Origin: Hahella sp. CCB-MM4
Lineage (GTDB): Bacteria > Pseudomonadota > Gammaproteobacteria > Pseudomonadales > Oleiphilaceae
Length of the DNA: 64,000 nt
Direction: 5' to 3'
Assembly: GCF_002260525.1 (NCBI RefSeq)
Contig: NZ_MRYI01000003.1
Span: 1 to 64,000 of the forward strand
A program made the translations under genes and the position numbers. The notes below the pieces were generated by a model, which was not told the DNA's origin, ran no database searches, and saw only the letters and a program-made list of their open reading frames with translations. Positions 56,230 through 64,000 of the stretch are shown one piece after another; position 1 is the stretch's first letter, and each line of letters opens with the position of its first letter.

Positions 56230-57270
56230 TTGAAAATCTTCAGTCCCTCCTCCTGGAATTCCATCAATCAGCGTCGATGGCAAAATTTCCGCCGCAATAA
56301 ACGCGGATTCTATTCTCTGTGGATATTCCTGGTTCTTTTCACTCTGAGTCTTGGCGCGGAGTTCCTCTGCAACAGCAAGCCTCTGCTGGTGGCATATTCA
56401 GGAAGTCTTTATATGCCCGTATTCAAGACCTACCCTGAAACCACGTTTGGGGGAGATTTTGAAACGGAAGCGGACTATAGAGACCCTTTCGTTAAAGATC
56501 TGATCAATGAGAAAGGCTGGATTTTATGGCCGCTAATTCGCTACGACTACCAGACAATCAACTATGATCTATCTCAGCCGGCCCCTGCACCACCGTCTCA
56601 AGACAACCTTCTCGGTACTGATGATCAGGGTCGTGATGTGATAGCCCGTTTGATTTATGGATTCCGTATCTCGGTGCTCTTTGGATTGGTGCTCACTCTC
56701 TTCAGTTCAGTGATCGGCGTTCTTGCGGGCGCAATCCAAGGGTATTACGGCGGCAAAATCGACCTGTTTGGCCAGAGATTTCTTGAAATTTGGTCAGGTC
56801 TTCCGGTTCTTTATCTTCTATTAATCCTCTCCAGTTTCGTCGAGCCGAATTTTTGGTGGCTGATCGGAATCATGCTTCTGTTCAGCTGGATGGCGTTGGT
56901 TGATGTAGTCAGGGCTGAGTTCCTGAGAGCCAGGAATTTCGAATATGTGCGGGCAGCCAGAGCCCTTGGACTAAGAAACAGCGCCATCATGTTTAAGCAC
57001 ATGCTTCCCAATGCCATGGTCGCAACATTAACCTTTATGCCATTTATCCTGACGGGAGGCATCACCACCCTGACCTCTCTGGACTTTCTCGGTTTCGGCC
57101 TTCCCCCGGGTTCAGCTTCCCTGGGCGAGATGATTTCCCAAGGTAAATCGAATTTACACGCGCCCTGGTTAGGGATTTCCGCCTTTGTGGTTCTGGCGGT
57201 CATGCTCACACTACTGGTATTTATCGGAGAAGCCGTCCGCGATGCCTTCGACCCAAGAAAGCAACACTAA
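56230..57270 (+). CDS. nppC: Peptide ABC transporter permease NppC (YejE)
   Basis: A 346-residue permease. I choose TTG 56230 as the start because GGGAGGG lies five bases upstream and the homologous N-terminus (KIFSPSSWNSINQRRWQNFR) begins there; this also leaves the gene one base after nppB. It has one N-terminal helix, a periplasmic segment with TYPETTFGGDFETEADYRDP, then NLLGTDDQGRDVIARLIYGF and the EAA loop YVRAARALGLRNSAIMFKHM, typical of YejE. It forms the channel with NppB. Confidence 0.92.
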   Translation: MKIFSPSSWNSINQRRWQNFRRNKRGFYSLWIFLVLFTLSLGAEFLCNSKPLLVAYSGSLYMPVFKTYPETTFGGDFETEADYRDPFVKDLINEKGWILWPLIRYDYQTINYDLSQPAPAPPSQDNLLGTDDQGRDVIARLIYGFRISVLFGLVLTLFSSVIGVLAGAIQGYYGGKIDLFGQRFLEIWSGLPVLYLLLILSSFVEPNFWWLIGIMLLFSWMALVDVVRAEFLRARNFEYVRAARALGLRNSAIMFKHMLPNAMVATLTFMPFILTGGITTLTSLDFLGFGLPPGSASLGEMISQGKSNLHAPWLGISAFVVLAVMLTLLVFIGEAVRDAFDPRKQH

Positions 57271-57274
57271 TCCT

Positions 57275-58867
57275 ATGTCTGAGCTATTAAGCATCAACAA
57301 TCTCAGCGTTCACTTCCACCAGGGCAGCCGCACCTCCATTGCAGTGGACCAGGTCTCTTTTTCCATTGGCAAAGGGGAAATGATGGCTCTGGTGGGGGAA
57401 AGCGGTTCCGGTAAATCAGTAACAGCCATGTCTATATTGCGCCTGTTACCTTACCCGGCAGCCTCACACCCGAATGGCAGTATTCTGCTGGAAGGCAAGA
57501 ATCTGTTTGATCTGGATGAAAGGGAACTCAGACGAATCCGCGGAGATGATATCGGGGTCATTTTCCAGGAACCCATGACCTCTCTGAACCCTCTGCATAC
57601 GGTTGAAAAGCAGATCGGCGAAACACTGTTACTGCATAAGGGACTCACCGGATCAGCCGCCAGACGCAGAATTATAGAGCTGCTTGATCTCGTTGGCATT
57701 CCTGACCCGGAAACCCGGCTCGCAAGCTATCCCCATCAGTTGTCCGGAGGCCAGAAACAAAGAGTCATGATCGCCATGGCTCTGGCTAACGATCCAAAGC
57801 TACTCATTGCCGATGAACCGACAACCGCGCTGGATGTCACGGTACAAAAGCAGATACTGGAGCTGATCCGTGACCTTCAATCCAAACTCGAAATGTCCGT
57901 TCTGTTGATTACCCACGATCTGGGAATTGTTCGCCATTATGCGAATAAAGTGGCCGTGATGAAGGATGGCCATATTGTTGAGCAAGGATCACGTGAATCC
58001 GTCTTTACTTCACCCCAGCACGACTACACCAGGATGCTGTTGGATGCTGAGCCGTCCGGCTCTCCCGATCCGGTAGATGCTTCTGCCCCAGTCCTACTAA
58101 AGGCTCATGGCGTCAATATTTCCTTTCCTTTAAAAAAGAATTTCTGGGGCAGGACCATCAAGTCACTACAGGCAACCCGAGATATCGACCTTCAGCTGAA
58201 AGAAGGAGAAACTCTGGGAATCGTCGGAGAAAGCGGTAGCGGGAAAACCACATTAGGCCTCGGTCTGTTGAAGTTGCTTCCCGCTAAGGGCGAATGGTCA
58301 TTCGAGGGTACTGCACTTGAAAAACTCGACCAGAAAGCCTTCAATCCCTTTCGCAACAATATGCAGATTGTGTTTCAGGATCCTTATGGAAGCCTGAGCC
58401 CAAGGATGTCAATTGCACAGATTGTAGAAGAAGGTCTACTGGTTCATGCACCGGATTTGAGTGAAGATGAGCGCATGAAAAAGGTCGTGGAGGCGTTGCA
58501 GGACGTAGAGATCGACCCGGAAGTTATGGATCGTTACCCACACGAATTCTCCGGGGGACAGCGTCAGAGAATTGCCATCGCCCGAGCGCTGGTTCTGAAG
58601 CCAAAGCTCATCATATTGGACGAGCCGACTTCAGCACTGGACAGATCCGTGCAGAAACAGGTTATCGGATTACTGCGCCGGTTACAGCAAAAGTACAAAC
58701 TGGCTTATATCTTTATCAGTCATGACCTGGCCGTGGTAAAAGCACTGAGCCATAGAATTTTGGTGATGAAGTCAGGATGCGTGGTAGAGGAAGGTCAGAC
58801 GGGTGAAATATTTGCCAATCCGGCACAGGAGTACACCCGTAAACTGCTGGATGCCGCCTTTTCGTAA
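57275..58867 (+). CDS. nppD: Peptide ABC transporter ATP-binding protein NppD (YejF)
   Basis: A 530-residue fused ATPase. Domain 1: Walker A VGESGSGKSV, signature LSGGQKQRVMIAMAL and Walker B LLIADEPTTALD. Domain 2: Walker A VGESGSGKTT, signature FSGGQRQRIAIARAL and Walker B LIILDEPTSALD. Both look functional. I start at ATG 57275, four bases after nppC, matching E. coli YejF length (529 residues); an ATG 11 codons earlier is possible. It ends the five-gene operon. Confidence 0.93.
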   Translation: MSELLSINNLSVHFHQGSRTSIAVDQVSFSIGKGEMMALVGESGSGKSVTAMSILRLLPYPAASHPNGSILLEGKNLFDLDERELRRIRGDDIGVIFQEPMTSLNPLHTVEKQIGETLLLHKGLTGSAARRRIIELLDLVGIPDPETRLASYPHQLSGGQKQRVMIAMALANDPKLLIADEPTTALDVTVQKQILELIRDLQSKLEMSVLLITHDLGIVRHYANKVAVMKDGHIVEQGSRESVFTSPQHDYTRMLLDAEPSGSPDPVDASAPVLLKAHGVNISFPLKKNFWGRTIKSLQATRDIDLQLKEGETLGIVGESGSGKTTLGLGLLKLLPAKGEWSFEGTALEKLDQKAFNPFRNNMQIVFQDPYGSLSPRMSIAQIVEEGLLVHAPDLSEDERMKKVVEALQDVEIDPEVMDRYPHEFSGGQRQRIAIARALVLKPKLIILDEPTSALDRSVQKQVIGLLRRLQQKYKLAYIFISHDLAVVKALSHRILVMKSGCVVEEGQTGEIFANPAQEYTRKLLDAAFS

Positions 58868-58874
58868 TACGTGT

Positions 58875-58959
58875 TTTTTAACACCTAGTTATTTTTAACA
58901 CCTAGCTATTTGTAGTGCATAGTTATTCGTAAAGCATGTTTATTTATAAAGACATGGGA
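58875..58959. repeat. Five 17-bp tandem repeats between nppD and fabI
   Basis: Unit 1 is TTTTTAACACCTAGTTA and unit 2 TTTTTAACACCTAGCTA (one difference). Units 3 to 5 (TTTGTAGTGCATAGTTA, TTCGTAAAGCATGTTTA, TTTATAAAGACATGGGA) decay steadily while keeping exactly 17 bases. The start of the array can also form a small GTGTT/AACAC hairpin after nppD. A related array occurs at 63677-63744. Confidence 0.75.
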
Positions 58960-59073
58960 ATAGTAGTAATACAGAGCAATAACAGAACGGTTATATTCGG
59001 CTCACGCCTTTTGATACCTCAAGGCCAAGCGAATATTATGACAATTAAACAGTGAAACAGACGGACAACGATT

Positions 59074-59862
59074 ATGGGATTACTGTCAGGTAAAAAAGCG
59101 CTAATTGTCGGCGTTGCCAGCAAACTATCTATCGCCAAAGGCATTGCAGATGCCTTCCATCGCGAAGGAGCAGAAATTGCTCTGACCTATCAGAATGACA
59201 AACTCAAAGGCCGGGTCGAAGACTTTGCTGCTGAGTACGACTCAAAACTCACCTTCCCATGTGATGTTGCCAACGATGAAGAAATCACCAACCTGTTTAC
59301 CGAGATCGGCAAACACTGGGATGGCATTGATATCCTGGTTCACTCGGTAGGTTTTGCTCCAGGAAACGAACTCGACGGCAACTATGTGGATGTCACCACC
59401 CGGGAAGGGTTCCGTATCGCTCACGACATCAGCTCCTACAGCTTTGTTGCGCTGGCGAAGGGAGCACGCGATCTTATGCGTGGCCGTAACGGTTCATTGC
59501 TGACCCTGACATATCTGGGTGCAGAACGTGCCATCCCCAACTACAACGTCATGGGTCTGGCCAAGGCCAGTCTTGAGGCCAACACCCGCTACATGGCCAG
59601 CAGCCTTGGCCCCGAAGGCACCCGCGTCAATGCCATTTCTGCAGGACCTATCCGCACCCTGGCGGCATCCGGCATCAAGGATTTCCGCAAGATGCTGGCA
59701 GAGAATGCCAAACAGACCCCTCTGCGTCGCAATGTCACTATCGATGAAGTTGGCAACGCCGCAATGTTTCTGTGCTCCGATCTCGCCAGCGGTATCAGCG
59801 GCGAAATTCTCTACGTCGACGGCGGCTTCAACACCACCGCCATGGCCTGGGAAGCGGAATAA
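59074..59862 (+). CDS. fabI: Enoyl-ACP reductase FabI (NADH-dependent)
   Basis: A 262-residue short-chain reductase that catalyses the last step of each fatty-acid elongation cycle. Cofactor loop [14 protein letters not shown]; catalytic Y147 and Y157 and K164 in [20 protein letters not shown]; and the drug-binding G93 in [13 protein letters not shown] is unchanged, so a triclosan-sensitive form is expected. One residue is inserted relative to E. coli before the first tyrosine. It is a single gene ending in a good terminator. Its place after the npp operon matches Pseudomonas. Confidence 0.97.
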   Translation: MGLLSGKKALIVGVASKLSIAKGIADAFHREGAEIALTYQNDKLKGRVEDFAAEYDSKLTFPCDVANDEEITNLFTEIGKHWDGIDILVHSVGFAPGNELDGNYVDVTTREGFRIAHDISSYSFVALAKGARDLMRGRNGSLLTLTYLGAERAIPNYNVMGLAKASLEANTRYMASSLGPEGTRVNAISAGPIRTLAASGIKDFRKMLAENAKQTPLRRNVTIDEVGNAAMFLCSDLASGISGEILYVDGGFNTTAMAWEAE

Positions 59863-59890
59863 GCAGCAACAGCTCTTAAAACCTGATCTT

Positions 59891-59919
59891 AAAAAGGGAA
59901 GCTTCAGCTTCCCTTTTTT
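59891..59919 (+). terminator. Terminator after fabI
   Basis: AAAAAGGGAAGC (59891-59902), loop TTCA, GCTTCCC then TTTTTT. Confidence 0.93.
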
Positions 59920-60042
59920 GTATCTGCGGTGAATGTCACCCTGACCCGTAGTAGAATTTCAGCACCACGTCACTGTAATGAAAGATTTTTCTCATTAATG
60001 TAACGGATTGTGAACATCTACCGGACATAACGACAACATCAC

Positions 60043-61122
60043 ATGACTCGATCCTCACTATTCAGTCTCCTGATCGCTTTGTTGATACTGACAACCAGCG
60101 GTTGCAGTTCCATGAAGCCGGCAATGAAGGCCAGCCCTACCCTCGCAAACGCCATGGGCATGGCGGATATTCCACTGAAAGACCTGAAGAAAAAGTATAC
60201 CGATCAGAATTCCAGGTTCGTTGAGGTGAACGGTCTGGAAATACATTACCGGGATATTGGCGAAGGTCCGGCTATCGTGTTGATGCACGGAGTGATGTCC
60301 TCTCTACAAACCTGGGATGGTTGGACAGAAGAACTCACCAAGAATTTTCGGGTCATTTCCCTCGATATGCCCGGATTCGGGTTAACCGGTGGCCCGGAAG
60401 ACATTGATGAGTTCAATGAGGATTACGTTTTCAACACCTTTGCGAAATTCATAGAGAATGTCGAGCTTGAGCGCTTCTCCATGGCAGGCAATTCGTTCGG
60501 AGGCTATATTGCAGCTCGCTATGCTGCTCAATACCCTGAAAGAGTGGAAAAATTGATTCTGATCGACCCAGCCGGTTATCCCCACGAACAGCCCTGGGTA
60601 TTCAAGCTCGCTACCACGCCCGTAATCAGTACGCTTTCAAAGTTTATCCAACCCCCCTTTCTGATCACAAAGAATGTGATGGAGATATACGGCGATAAGT
60701 CCCGTCTTAGCCAAGACAACCTGTATCGCTATGTCCACATGGCCCAGAGGCCTGGCGCCAAGGCAATCTATGTAAAGACAATGCAGATGGAATCCGAGGC
60801 ATCGAGCGTGGACCGTCCGCTGCCCTTTGCCAGCATAGACGCCCCGACATTGCTGATGTGGGGAGAGGAAGATCACTGGATTCCCATCGCTCTGGCAGAT
60901 CGCTGGAAAGCAGACGTGAGAAATCTGCAGTTCATCAGCTATCCGGGAGTCGGCCATGTGCCGATGGAAGAGATTCCTTATCAAACCGTTCAGGATGCCA
61001 TTGTATTCCTGGCGGATGTTCAGCAGGCACCAACCAAGTCATCGCCATCCATAGACGAACTTGAATCCATCCTGCAGGGAGATGATCTTTCTTCAGACTT
61101 TGCCCCGATGGAAGGACTTTAA
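60043..61122 (+). CDS. Lipoprotein alpha/beta hydrolase
   Basis: A 359-residue protein with a lipoprotein signal peptide (LLIALLILTTSGC, lipidated cysteine near residue 21). The hydrolase fold follows: oxyanion region VLMHGVMSS, nucleophile elbow AGNSFGG with the catalytic serine, an acid residue in LLMWGEEDHWIP, and the histidine in PGVGHVPMEE. The lipobox has Ser at +2, which usually sends the protein to the outer membrane. The substrate is unknown; an esterase or lipase-like role is likely. Single gene; a palindrome GGTGGGATAT/ATATCCCACC at 61157-61183 lies downstream but lacks a T-run. Confidence 0.85.
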   Translation: MTRSSLFSLLIALLILTTSGCSSMKPAMKASPTLANAMGMADIPLKDLKKKYTDQNSRFVEVNGLEIHYRDIGEGPAIVLMHGVMSSLQTWDGWTEELTKNFRVISLDMPGFGLTGGPEDIDEFNEDYVFNTFAKFIENVELERFSMAGNSFGGYIAARYAAQYPERVEKLILIDPAGYPHEQPWVFKLATTPVISTLSKFIQPPFLITKNVMEIYGDKSRLSQDNLYRYVHMAQRPGAKAIYVKTMQMESEASSVDRPLPFASIDAPTLLMWGEEDHWIPIALADRWKADVRNLQFISYPGVGHVPMEEIPYQTVQDAIVFLADVQQAPTKSSPSIDELESILQGDDLSSDFAPMEGL

Positions 61123-61204
61123 GGCCAGAGGATTAAATTACAAAATAACCCAGCCGGTGGGATATAACGTAGATATCCCACCTCTTGATGAAACGGGTCA
61201 TGAA

Positions 61205-61612
61205 CTAACAACGCACATGGTCGTCAGCATCATCACCCAACATGGCTGAGACAGCCAGCTTCCACTCAACAATTGAAGTGTCATCGGATTCAACAAGCGC
61301 CAATCCAACGAGATATCCTACAGACCCCGGAAGGCGTTTCTGCCACCGTACCTCGGCAACAAGATCGTAGCGATCACCGGTTTTCTCGCGAATAATACCG
61401 AGCTCGATGAAAGCCCCCACCCTCATGGGCTGAGTGACCCTGACCTGAATTCCGTTGGCGGACACATCCACTGTTTCCGATGCCTTGATGACTGGCCCAA
61501 GATCACCATTTTCCACAGCCCCTGATGACTTGATTTCAACATAGATCACTTCATTATGAGGGAGCCGAGGCTCCGTTCTCAGATTATCGTCCAGAGGATT
61601 CTTGTTGTGCAT
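61205..61612 (-). CDS. PilZ domain protein
   Basis: A 135-residue single-domain PilZ protein, a likely cyclic di-GMP receptor. Features are the N-terminal LRTEPRLPHN, a DVSANGIQVRV segment corresponding to the [D/N]xSxxG motif, and QPMRVGAFIELGI. The usual RxxxR arginine motif is present only in reduced form (near RTEPR), so binding is not certain. I start at ATG 61612, with AGAGG upstream. It lies 4 bp after the DUF1631 gene, so the two form one operon. Confidence 0.82.
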   Translation of the reverse strand: MHNKNPLDDNLRTEPRLPHNEVIYVEIKSSGAVENGDLGPVIKASETVDVSANGIQVRVTQPMRVGAFIELGIIREKTGDRYDLVAEVRWQKRLPGSVGYLVGLALVESDDTSIVEWKLAVSAMLGDDADDHVRC

Positions 61613-61616
61613 AATC

Positions 61617-63455
61617 TTACCTCTTCGCAATCCCGATACGCCCTACAGCCCTTGAAAGCCTTTCTTCAAGATCCGCATCAGCTCCAAGCAATTTGAATTT
61701 GCCAGCCAAGATCAGCTCCTTGGCTTCATCCCGCTGAAGTTCAGCGAGTTTCATTCCGAACTCATCGACGAATACCAATCGACCTGTCGCATTGAAACGA
61801 ACGCCCAATTTGGCCCGAACCTCTTTTCCATCTTTTTCAAAATGAGCCCAGCCACCGATCCTCAGACTATCGATAGCGTCCACCGCATCATGCTCGGCCT
61901 GCAGACGCCTGCGTTCCTCTTCCTCGATAGCCTGCTGACGCATACGCTCTTCTATTTCCGCTCGTTCAGCATCCTTCTTCCTCTGGGCTTCTTCTCGGGC
62001 TGCCATGATGGCTTTTGCTTCTGCCTCAGCTTTCGCCTTTGCCGCAGCCCGGATACTACGCTCTTCCTCGAGCTTCATCTGCAGCGCTTTCCGGTGAGCA
62101 ACGTCCGTTGCCACAATTTCCAGGGCAACCTCTGAGCATATTTCCTGTAGTCTTGTTGACTGCGTCAACTCACCTTTTTTCCCCGAGCGCCACTCAGCGT
62201 AAAACTCCTTGGCAGGCTCCAAAGCGACTTTCCGGCCGCTAAAATCGCTCCATAAAATTGCCTGCTGCCGTGGCAGTATATGTACCAGCCGGCACATTCG
62301 ATCAAATTTACGGAACCACTTACCCTGAAGTTCCTGCAATTCATTAACAATGTCAGAGACACTGCTTTGATCAACATCGATGAATTCACACTCCAGGGCA
62401 TTGAACTCTTCTCTGGCTACTTCCTGTTGTTTAATGATCTGTAACACTACATTTTGCAGAACAACCAATTGCCGTTCCTGCTCATCGGGATTCTTGTCGA
62501 GACTGTGCAAATGATTTTGCAGCTCATCCACCAACTGCCCGGCGTAGTCATACAAACGCTGCATCTGCCCAGCGCTGTGTTGGCCTTTATAGGTAAACAC
62601 AATACGGTCAGTCAGTTTGAACATTAACTGGAACTCGCGGCTTTCCTCACCTTTAGAGAGAATGATCAGTCGCATGGAATCCAGCCAGACGGTCGACAGG
62701 AACTGGCTGATATCCGGTGGCAACGTTTTCCCGGCAGCAAACTTATTAATCGTCTGAATCGCCAATTGCTGGGCATACCAGACATTGTCCAGGCCGAGCT
62801 CCGACTGTATCAGGCGATCTTCCATCATTTTTCGCCGTTTCTGCTCCTTCTCCCACTCGCCGAACAGAGCATTACGTGCCAGTTCCTGTTCCTCCCTGAT
62901 CAAACAATGATCTGCATCCAGCAGCCTCGTCAGAACATTCAGGGATTTCATAACAAATGTTGGAGGTTGCCCTTTTTCCTCTTCCCACCCCAGGAAAAGG
63001 TCCTCAACCAGGCCCAGAATCTCGTTGACCGGATGCTTCGGATCCAACACGAATTCAGGCTGGTCCAGTAGCAATGCCGCCAGAATGTATCTTCTGCGCA
63101 TCAGGGACTTTCGTACAAACGGATCCAGGGGGCTCTGGGCCTGCCACTGCTCAGTGGCTCTGTTCATAAATACCAGACAATTGATGATGGACCTGTCGAG
63201 ACCTCCCATATCGAGGTTCAACTGCTTGATAACATCTCTCAGTTGATGTTTTTTATCGCGACTGATATCCGCCAGTCTGGTCGCCACAACATGACGATCC
63301 TCATCGCTTTCAATCAGCATGGTACCTGCCACACGAAAGATGTTTTCGGTTTCAGGCAGATTCACCCTCAAAAGCGCGCCAGCCAGTTGCTCTACACCGA
63401 CTGAACTGGAGTCGGAAGTTACGTGGTCCTTTTCTGGAATCACTGCAAAATTCAT
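61617..63455 (-). CDS. DUF1631 family protein
   Basis: A 612-residue cytoplasmic protein of family DUF1631. It has long helical regions (for example DMGGLDRSIINCLVFMNRAT and PVNEILGLVEDLFLGWEEE). A strongly charged coiled coil (about residues 470-530, rich in Glu, Lys, Arg and Ala) precedes a C-terminal beta-type domain (SLRIGGWAHFEKDGKEVRAK, RLVFVDEFGMKLAELQRDE). It shares an operon with the PilZ gene, which fits family members linked to c-di-GMP and surface behaviour. The function is not established. A TATAAT box on the minus strand at 63494-63499 may be its promoter. Confidence 0.85.
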   Translation of the reverse strand: MNFAVIPEKDHVTSDSSSVGVEQLAGALLRVNLPETENIFRVAGTMLIESDEDRHVVATRLADISRDKKHQLRDVIKQLNLDMGGLDRSIINCLVFMNRATEQWQAQSPLDPFVRKSLMRRRYILAALLLDQPEFVLDPKHPVNEILGLVEDLFLGWEEEKGQPPTFVMKSLNVLTRLLDADHCLIREEQELARNALFGEWEKEQKRRKMMEDRLIQSELGLDNVWYAQQLAIQTINKFAAGKTLPPDISQFLSTVWLDSMRLIILSKGEESREFQLMFKLTDRIVFTYKGQHSAGQMQRLYDYAGQLVDELQNHLHSLDKNPDEQERQLVVLQNVVLQIIKQQEVAREEFNALECEFIDVDQSSVSDIVNELQELQGKWFRKFDRMCRLVHILPRQQAILWSDFSGRKVALEPAKEFYAEWRSGKKGELTQSTRLQEICSEVALEIVATDVAHRKALQMKLEEERSIRAAAKAKAEAEAKAIMAAREEAQRKKDAERAEIEERMRQQAIEEEERRRLQAEHDAVDAIDSLRIGGWAHFEKDGKEVRAKLGVRFNATGRLVFVDEFGMKLAELQRDEAKELILAGKFKLLGADADLEERLSRAVGRIGIAKR

Positions 63456-63851
63456 CCTGAAGAATTCTATTTAAGTTTTGGTCAGACAGAATCATTATAG
63501 ATCAACATCATGGATGATAAATGTCGTGACCTCGGTCAGGTACAGTATGCAGAGACATTTAACCATGTTTAATACTTGATTTAATACGTGGACTGAATCA
63601 TCAGGTTTAAGACTTAGCTGTGCTCAACACCATACAGTGTTCAACTATTGCTCCCCAGAATACTTAATACAGCGTGATGTTTTTTACACAAGGATGTTTT
63701 TTACACAGGAATGTCTTTTGCACAAGAAAGTGCTTTTTAAAAAACCAATGGTTATTGGCAGCGGTTTGTTATGAAGATTCGGTATCACCGGCATGCTGTA
63801 ACATTGCTATGCTAATACGTGGGTCCATAACAATGACAAGGAGGACTCAGC
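63456..63851. other. Spacer with tandem repeats and possible promoters
   Basis: No gene is supported. It holds the DUF1631 promoter candidate near 63494, the tandem array at 63677-63744 and, just before the next gene, AAGGAGG. A short frame across the array has no ribosome site. Confidence 0.4.
63677..63744. repeat. Four 17-bp tandem repeats near the right end
   Basis: Units are ATGTTTTTTACACAAGG, ATGTTTTTTACACAGGA, ATGTCTTTTGCACAAGA and AAGTGCTTTTTAAAAAA. Shifted by three bases, the first unit (TTTTTTACACAAGGATG) matches the first unit of the 58875 array (TTTTTAACACCTAGTTA) at 11 of 17 positions. The shared unit length and T-run/ACAC core suggest one repeat family. Confidence 0.75.
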
Positions 63852-64000
63852 ATGTACGACTTGACCAGAGAACGCCGCAAATTTGACCGCCGCCTGTCAC
63901 CTGTGACCCGGCCAGCACCGTCAGAAAAACCCGAAGCAGTGGTAAACCGGCGACGTACAGATCGGCGTACGGATACGCGGCCTTTATCATCCTTTCCGCA
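63852..64000 (+). CDS. Arginine-rich hypothetical protein, 5' part (continues beyond window)
   Basis: The frame opens at ATG 63852 with AAGGAGG seven bases upstream and stays open to the window end, about 49 codons. It reads MYDLTRERRKFDRRLSPVTR and goes on with more Arg/Asp pairs (NRRRTDRRTDTR). The strong ribosome site supports a real gene. The repeated RR-D-RR pattern is seen at the start of some PilZ-related and membrane proteins, but no domain is visible yet. Confidence 0.6.
   Translation, partial: MYDLTRERRKFDRRLSPVTRPAPSEKPEAVVNRRRTDRRTDTRPLSSFP

Noticed and set aside
58875-63744. Tandem arrays considered as CRISPR-like
   Set aside because: Units are contiguous with no spacers, only 17 bp long, and no cas genes are present.

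Overview
The window comes from a free-living, probably marine, gammaproteobacterium of the Pseudomonadales/Oceanospirillales type. Gene content and order from about 23.5 kb to the end match, in blocks, the Pseudomonas aeruginosa chromosome as I recall it: yccA-tusDCBE beside a tRNA-Ser; nfuA, metH and a hemoprotein-type sulfite reductase; fimL, nhaB, dnaQ, rnhA, gloB, mltD; the nppA1A2BCD transporter; fabI. Base composition is close to 50% GC, with AT-richer stretches at the far left and around the AraC-type regulator gene.

Positions 1-23,400 are an accessory region. It opens with the broken end of an IS5-type insertion sequence, followed by a LysR-type regulator, an orphan periplasmic binding protein, a GlpV-like polyol-binding protein and a truncated chemoreceptor gene carrying a hexanucleotide repeat. 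The core (4.8-20.3 kb) is a complete erythritol catabolic locus of the kind described in Brucella and rhizobia: eryA-eryB-eryC-eryD (minus strand), eryR-eryH-eryI (minus strand) and a four-gene ABC uptake operon (DUF2291 gene, eryE, eryF, eryG; plus strand). Unusually, a transketolase and a TalC-type transaldolase sit in the middle, divergent from eryR. The predicted flow is: uptake by EryEFG, phosphorylation by EryA, oxidation by EryB, three isomerisations by EryC, EryH and EryI to D-erythrose 4-phosphate, then entry into the pentose phosphate network through the local transketolase and transaldolase. A second GlpV-like binding protein and an AraC-type regulator close the region on the right.

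From 23.5 kb the content is core. An FMN riboswitch precedes ribB, followed by a nested stem-loop and tRNA-Ser(TGA). Then come yccA, the tRNA-thiolation sulfur relay tusDCBE with ybiB, nfuA (with a candidate IscR site) divergent from metH, a DUF2970 gene, an unlisted 40-residue membrane protein gene, and a sulfite reductase/DUF934 pair. A CPA2 antiporter, an AcuI-type reductase, sohB and an SCP2-domain protein follow.

From 40 kb: a membrane protein, fimL, nhaB, dnaQ, rnhA, a SAM methyltransferase, gloB, mltD, an HDOD protein, the five-gene npp/yej-type peptide ABC transporter, fabI, a lipoprotein alpha/beta hydrolase, a PilZ protein with a DUF1631 protein, and the start of an arginine-rich gene that runs off the window. 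Intergenic regions hold many clear rho-independent terminators and three sets of short-period (16-17 bp) tandem repeats, two of which look like one family. No CRISPR array, prophage, rRNA or replication origin was seen.
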